Origin: Chloroflexi bacterium RBG_19FT_COMBO_55_16
GTDB lineage: Bacteria; Chloroflexota; Anaerolineae; Anaerolineales; UBA4823
Assembly (NCBI GenBank): GCA_001795335.1
Contig: MGOK01000051.1
Coordinates: 13,937 to 28,811, forward strand
Reading direction: 5' to 3'
Length of the DNA: 14,875 bases
This document shows positions 14,083 through 14,875 of the stretch, in pieces (the first letter of the stretch is position 1; each line of letters begins with the position of its first letter). A model generated the notes under the pieces. That model worked only from the letters and a program-made list of their open reading frames with translations, was not told the DNA's origin and made no database searches. A program made the position numbers and the translations under genes.

Positions 14083-14875
14083 TTAAGTAATTTCGATCAC
14101 CTGTGTACGCTCCGGGCCTACGGAGACCAAGCGGACAGGTAGGCCGCTCAGCTCCTCGATACGCAAGATGTAGTCGCGCGCCGCGGCTGGCAGGTCTTCC
14201 CAACGGCGGGCGGCGCCCAGGTCCTGATCCCAGCCAGGCAGCTCTTCGTAGGCCGGCCCATAAGCCGAAAGGTCACTTGGCCCAAAGGGTAAAGCGGTGA
14301 AGGTCTGGTCTTTTGCCCGGTAGGCGGTGCACAGGCGGATAGTCGGCAGTCCGGTGAGGATGTCCAGTTTGGTGAGAGCCAGTTCGGTCAGGCCGTTGAT
14401 CCTGACCGCGTAGCGTAACAACACTATGTCCAGCCAACCCACACGGCGTGGGCGACCGGTGGTGGTGCCGAATTCGTCCCACGGGTTTGCACCCGAGCCG
14501 CGCAAGCGGGTGGCCAGCTCTCCAGTGAGTTCAGTCGGGAAGGGGCCAGACCCAACGCGCGTTTGGAACGACTTGGTGACGCCGATGGCGCGTTCGGTGG
14601 AGCCAACTCCCAACCCAAGCCCGACCAGCGCACCGGGGGCGGTGGGATTGGAGCTGGTGACAAAGGGATAGGTGCCGTGATCCAGGTCGAGCAGCGTGCC
14701 CTGGGCGCCCTCGGCCAGGACTCGCCGGCCGCGCGCCAGAGCTTCCGCCAGCAGCGAGGAGACATCGGCAATGTAGGGCGCCAGCTGAGCCGCGTAGCCG
14801 TCGAATTCGGCCACTATCCCGTCTGCATCAAGCGGTTCAGCAGCGTAGAGGGCGATTAAATAGCGATTGATTTCC
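14083..14875 (-). CDS. purA: adenylosuccinate synthetase, C-terminal part (cut by window edge)
   Basis: 263 visible residues of a protein normally about 430 long; the frame is open to the window edge, so the N-terminal GTP-binding part is off the window. Visible landmarks: EGAQGTLLDLDHGTYPFVTSSNPTAPG, STRVG-like QTRVGSGPFPTEL, TGRPRRVGWLD, LTKLDIL, and the terminal VSVGPERTQVIEI. It joins IMP and aspartate using GTP to make adenylosuccinate in AMP synthesis. A GTG at 14814 is only an internal Val codon, since conserved sequence continues upstream of it. It is followed at 19 nt by the threonine dehydrogenase gene, so the two, and the overlapping lipoprotein gene, are probably cotranscribed. 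Confidence 0.95.
   Translation of the reverse strand, partial: EINRYLIALYAAEPLDADGIVAEFDGYAAQLAPYIADVSSLLAEALARGRRVLAEGAQGTLLDLDHGTYPFVTSSNPTAPGALVGLGLGVGSTERAIGVTKSFQTRVGSGPFPTELTGELATRLRGSGANPWDEFGTTTGRPRRVGWLDIVLLRYAVRINGLTELALTKLDILTGLPTIRLCTAYRAKDQTFTALPFGPSDLSAYGPAYEELPGWDQDLGAARRWEDLPAAARDYILRIEELSGLPVRLVSVGPERTQVIEIT

Noticed and set aside
14812..14814. GTG as start of purA
   Set aside because: The frame stays open with conserved-looking purA sequence to the window edge, so this is an internal Val codon.

Overview
The window looks like chromosome of an uncultured or little-studied Anaerolineae-type bacterium (phylum Chloroflexota). That placement is inference. It rests on lipoproteins with Pro/Thr-rich stalks, a PBP with C-terminal Ig-like modules, a DUF3467 protein, an SDR-type threonine dehydrogenase and overall gene style; no rRNA or marker tree is available here. 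Only the first gene is on the + strand. Everything from 2026 to the right edge is on the - strand.

Left end (1-1955): a lipoprotein-type trypsin/PDZ protease with a well-formed sigma70-like promoter (90-118) and a strong intrinsic terminator (1915-1955). It converges on a 974-residue class A penicillin-binding-protein homologue (2026-4950). That ORF is intact, but the expected catalytic residues of both its glycosyltransferase and transpeptidase domains are replaced. Its leader (4951-5078) contains a perfect terminator hairpin, a 16-codon upstream ORF with its own Shine-Dalgarno, and possible alternative pairings, which suggests attenuation.

Middle (5127-8279): NAD kinase, a membrane protein with a Cys-rich zinc-binding head, and recN form a tight operon. 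Its start appears leaderless (TATAAT 9 nt before the ATG) and is preceded by a degenerate 7-bp tandem repeat (8297-8365).

Accessory-looking operon (8401-10137): DUF3467 protein, a translin-family protein, and a Cas4/RecB-like PD-(D/E)XK nuclease. The nuclease is divided into two consecutive same-frame ORFs by one TAA codon, with a membrane segment at each side of the break. No CRISPR array or other cas gene is present. This is the most novel part of the window. Upstream of it, on the same strand, lies ssb.

Right end (10907-14875): a STAS-domain protein with its own promoter, a solitary DNA methyltransferase of the (S/T)PPY type, a lipoprotein with a probable jelly-roll/ConA-like domain, an SDR-family L-threonine 3-dehydrogenase, and the C-terminal ~263 residues of adenylosuccinate synthetase (purA), cut by the window edge. 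No tRNA, rRNA, insertion sequence, phage gene or CRISPR array was seen, and no gene-free stretch exceeds 300 bases.
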